DNA of 44,481 nucleotides, taken from positions 1-44,481 of the forward strand of contig JAFMGZ010000033.1 in NCBI GenBank assembly GCA_017854855.1, given 5' to 3'. Shown here in pieces: positions 42,106 to 44,481 of the stretch. Each line of letters starts with the position of its first letter. Positions within the stretch are counted from its first letter, which is position 1. A program made the translations under genes and the position numbers. This stretch comes from Sulfitobacter sp. GTDB taxonomy: Bacteria; Pseudomonadota; Alphaproteobacteria; Rhodobacterales; Rhodobacteraceae. Below the pieces are notes generated by a model. That model was not told where the DNA came from. It worked only from the letters and a program-made list of their open reading frames with translations, and searched no databases.

Positions 42106-43819
42106 GTTGGCTCTTGAGGGTCTGGGCGGCCTCAAACTGGCTCAAGAAAATCTGGCCTGTCAGTTGGTGCAGAAAATGCTGATTTTCCAGCCGGTCCATC
42201 ACCGGGCCCTTGACCTCTGACAGATGCAGCTTCACGTCCATCTCGGCCAGGCGTTCATTGATCCGTTCCAGGGATTCAAGGGCGCTGAAATCAATTTCAT
42301 TGATGGCCGTGCATTGCAGGATGACGTGGCGGATCCGTGGGTCGCCCGCAACGCGGTTGTGAATCTTGTCTTCCAGAAAGCGCGCATTGGCAAAATACAG
42401 GCTTTCATCCACCCGCAGGCTAACTACCGCGGGATCGGTCAACACCTTGTGGCGCAAGATATTGCGGAAATGTTCGGTACCCGGAATTTGCCCGACTTCG
42501 GCAATATGAGGCCGCGAGGAGCGGTAGAGATGCAGCAGGATCGACAGGCCCACACCGGCAGAGACACCCGCCTCAACGCCCATGGTCAGGGTCAGCACGA
42601 TGGTCACCAGCACTGCGGCAAAATCCGCTTTGGAGTAGCGCCAGCTTTTGCGCAGGATCGAGAAATCAACAAGGCTCAGCACTGCCACGATAATCGTGGC
42701 CGCAAGGGTGGCATTGGGCAGAAAATAGATCAGCGGTGTCAGGGCAAGGGCCGCAATTGCCAGACCAATCGCGGTAAAGGCACCGGCGGCAGGGGTTTCC
42801 GCGCCAGCATCGAAATTCACTACCGACCGCGAAAAACCACCCGTGACCGGAAAGCCGCCCGTTAGCGAGGCACCGATATTGGCGGCCCCCAGTCCAATCA
42901 ATTCCTGATCGGGATCAATGCGCTGGCGCTTTTTGGCGGCAAGGGTCTGTGCCACCGAGATGGATTCCACAAAGCCGATGATCGAGATCAGGAAGGCGGG
43001 CAGCAACAATTGTTGCAGCAATGCCGGAGAGAAGGATGGCAACGTCAGGGGCGGCAGGGCCTGTGGCACGGCACCCACGATCCTGACGCCCTGATCCGCC
43101 AGCCCCAGACCCCAGACCGCCGAAGTCGTTGCGATGATCACCGCGACCGGTGCCGCCTTGACCGCAATGCCGATCAGGCCACCCTTGACCCCCAGCCGGG
43201 TCAAGGCGGGTTTCATGCCCTTGCGCACCCAGAACAGGAATGCCGTTGCCAGCACCCCGATCACGGCTGTGCTGATGTTGATCTGTGGCAAGTGCTGGAT
43301 CAGCGACGCCAGGATTTCCAGCAGGGTATGCCCCTGAGCCGGGATGCCCAGAATATGCTTGATCTGCCCTGCAGCAATCAAAAGGCCAGAGGCGGTGATA
43401 AAACCGGCAATGACCGGATGGGACAGGAAATTTGCAATGAACCCCAGCCGGAACAGCCCCATGGCAAGCAAGATCACCCCCGACAGCCCCGCCAGCGACA
43501 GCGCGGCAATGCCGTATCCCATGCTGCCCTGTTCAACGATATTGCTGAGGGCCGCCGCAGTCATCAGCGACACCACCGCCACAGGCCCCACGGCAAGCGC
43601 GCGGCTGGTGCCAAAGACCGCATAAAGCATGATCGGCACGATAGAGGCATAAAGCCCCGCCTCGGCTGGCAAACCTGCAAGCAAGGCATAGGCCAGCGAC
43701 TGTGGGATCAGCATGATCGTCACGATCAGGGCTGCCATCAAATCATTGGAGAGCGCCGTGCGGTTATAGCTGCGCCCCCAGGAGAGGATGGGCAGATAGG
43801 TTTTCAATGTCGGTTGCAT
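42071..43819 (-). CDS. SulP-family anion permease with STAS domain
   Basis: The 582-residue protein starts at ATG 43819; a longer open frame to 44188 runs across the upstream DUF442 gene and is rejected. It has the SulP membrane domain (IVTIMLIPQSLAYALLAGLPAEAGLYASIVP near the start, then GLGAANIGASLTGGFPVTGGFSRSVVNFDAGAETPAAG) and a C-terminal STAS domain (about 430-545, with VILQCTAINEIDFSALESLERI). SulP proteins transport sulfate, bicarbonate or related anions. As it follows a sulfur transferase and an MBL-fold protein gene, sulfate or sulfite is more likely than bicarbonate. Confidence 0.92.
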   Translation of the reverse strand: MQPTLKTYLPILSWGRSYNRTALSNDLMAALIVTIMLIPQSLAYALLAGLPAEAGLYASIVPIMLYAVFGTSRALAVGPVAVVSLMTAAALSNIVEQGSMGYGIAALSLAGLSGVILLAMGLFRLGFIANFLSHPVIAGFITASGLLIAAGQIKHILGIPAQGHTLLEILASLIQHLPQINISTAVIGVLATAFLFWVRKGMKPALTRLGVKGGLIGIAVKAAPVAVIIATTSAVWGLGLADQGVRIVGAVPQALPPLTLPSFSPALLQQLLLPAFLISIIGFVESISVAQTLAAKKRQRIDPDQELIGLGAANIGASLTGGFPVTGGFSRSVVNFDAGAETPAAGAFTAIGLAIAALALTPLIYFLPNATLAATIIVAVLSLVDFSILRKSWRYSKADFAAVLVTIVLTLTMGVEAGVSAGVGLSILLHLYRSSRPHIAEVGQIPGTEHFRNILRHKVLTDPAVVSLRVDESLYFANARFLEDKIHNRVAGDPRIRHVILQCTAINEIDFSALESLERINERLAEMDVKLHLSEVKGPVMDRLENQHFLHQLTGQIFLSQFEAAQTLKSQPIGEVRNQQPD

Positions 43820-43930
43820 GGGCGGGGGTAAGCCTTTGTTAAAGTGACCCTCGCGATGATCGTGAAGGCAGAGCGGTGCAGTATTGGCACGCGGGGTATC
43901 GGCAGACAGGCCGTCAGTAAGGTAGATGGG

Positions 43931-43946
43931 CAGGCAGTTATGCCTG
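43931..43946 (-). promoter_or_regulatory. Small hairpin between DUF442 and SulP genes
   Basis: CAGGCA and TGCCTG pair perfectly around GTTA, eight bases after the DUF442 stop and 112 bases before the SulP start. It might reduce read-through so that less permease than transferase is made. No T-run follows. Confidence 0.35.
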
Positions 43947-43953
43947 AGCTGCG

Positions 43954-44286
43954 TTATTCGGTCTGCGACAGGGTCCATAGATTGGCAGAGCGCGCGCCAC
44001 TCCGGCAATAGGCCAAAACGGGCCCTGGCAGGTCGGTCAGCGCCTGCCGAAAGGCCCGCGCATCCGCATCGGCCATCGACCCTGCCACAACCGGCAGATA
44101 AAGCGCTTTGATCCCGACCTTCTGGGCGGCATCGGCGATCTCGGCAAAGCGGGGCTGATCTTCGGCCTCCCCGTCGGGGCGGTTGCAAATGATAGCGCGA
44201 AAGCCTTCCGCCTTGAGCATTGGAACATCATCCACGGTGATCTGGGGGCTGACCGAAAGGTCAGCGGTCAGGCGTTTGGTATCCAT
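43954..44286 (-). CDS. TIGR01244/DUF442 family sulfur transferase
   Basis: The 110-residue protein starts at ATG 44286 with AAAGGAAAAGGAAG directly upstream. It has TADLSVSPQITVDDVPMLKAEGFRAIICNRPDGE-type N-terminal sequence and the catalytic loop YCRSGARSANLW, where Cys followed by RSGAR fits the six-residue rhodanese loop better than a phosphatase CX5R. Proteins of this family occur fused to, or beside, ETHE1-like persulfide dioxygenases and move sulfane sulfur. The MBL-fold gene ends 13 bases upstream, so the two proteins are probably made together. Confidence 0.85.
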   Translation of the reverse strand: MDTKRLTADLSVSPQITVDDVPMLKAEGFRAIICNRPDGEAEDQPRFAEIADAAQKVGIKALYLPVVAGSMADADARAFRQALTDLPGPVLAYCRSGARSANLWTLSQTE

Positions 44287-44299
44287 CTTCCTTTTCCTT

Positions 44300-44481
44300 T
44301 CACAGCGCGTTGATTGGCACCTTGAGCATGGGATTGCCGTCGGCATCGGTGGGGATTTCGCCCGCACGCATGTTCACCTGCAAAGAGGGGATGATCAGCC
44401 TTGGCATGTCCAGTTGTGCATCACGTTCGGTGCGGAACTTGATGAACTCCTCGCGGGTCTTGCCGCCGCCCACGTGGATGT
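44300..44481 (-). CDS. MBL-fold metallohydrolase, probable ETHE1-like persulfide dioxygenase (3' part only)
   Basis: The last 60 or so residues of a protein that begins beyond the right edge. The visible end contains GGKTREEFIKFRTERDA, LDMPRLIIPSLQVNMRAGEIP and KVPINAL, a C-terminus typical of the Blh/ETHE1-related MBL-fold proteins linked to DUF442. ETHE1 enzymes oxidise glutathione persulfide to sulfite in sulfide detoxification. The catalytic HxHxDH motif is outside the window, so the assignment depends on this tail and on the adjacent sulfur transferase and anion permease. Confidence 0.78.
   Translation of the reverse strand, partial: IHVGGGKTREEFIKFRTERDAQLDMPRLIIPSLQVNMRAGEIPTDADGNPMLKVPINAL

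Noticed and set aside
42071..44188. 705-residue open frame covering SulP plus upstream sequence
   Set aside because: The N-terminal extension overlaps the DUF442 gene in another frame and is low-complexity; SulP homology begins at ATG 43819.

Overview
The window looks like a chromosomal segment of a marine-type alphaproteobacterium in the Rhodobacterales (Roseobacter group). This is an inference from GC-rich coding sequence, dense operons with 4-base ATGA overlaps, and gene content: Tad pilus pseudopilins, a carnitine-cleavage operon built on a DUF849 enzyme, an OxyR/KatG pair, a chemoreceptor ending in WEEF, and Liv-type transport linked to heterocycle catabolism. I saw no tRNA, rRNA, CRISPR array, insertion sequence or phage gene.

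Layout. 1-421: 5' part of a glutamate dehydrogenase gene (minus). 802-3334: three overlapping Tad genes (a vWA-bearing TadG-like protein and two TadE-like proteins). 3378-6062: a membrane protein, then a regulatory module of EF-hand protein, ECF sigma factor, small membrane anti-sigma candidate and periplasmic metal-sensor-like protein. 6257-11633: DUF983, NUDIX hydrolase, a possible transporter/DMT/fatty-acid-desaturase operon, and a divergent XRE regulator whose start lies beside a perfect palindrome. 11637-11802: a long, nearly perfect nested hairpin with no gene of its own. 11906-15574: a four-gene carnitine catabolic operon in which every junction is a 4-base overlap. 15770-20032: aldo/keto reductase, MFS transporter and metG with a terminator. 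20097-26053: a two-PAS chemoreceptor, then oxyR and katG divergently arranged around a candidate OxyR site.

26239-39871 is the most interesting part. A rightward operon encodes a molybdenum hydroxylase (FAD subunit plus a fused 2Fe-2S/Mo subunit), a 6-hydroxynicotinate-reductase-like Fe-S flavoprotein, an ApbE-like UPF0280 protein, two tandem 'amino acid synthesis' (PF06684) paralogs and a MarR regulator. Facing it is a leftward set: a Tat-exported substrate-binding protein, LivH/M/G/F, and an enamidase-like amidohydrolase. Together these can be read as uptake, hydroxylation, reductive dearomatisation and ring opening of an N-heteroaromatic acid such as nicotinate. The first three enzyme types match the known reductive nicotinate route. 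The UPF0280 protein and the PF06684 pair have no assigned role in it, and UPF0280 is a candidate flavin-attachment factor for the reductase.

39897-44481: a multi-pass membrane protein of unknown function divergent from a PCuAC-like periplasmic protein, then a leftward sulfur operon (C-terminal part of an MBL-fold protein, a DUF442 sulfur transferase and a SulP permease) that runs off the right edge.
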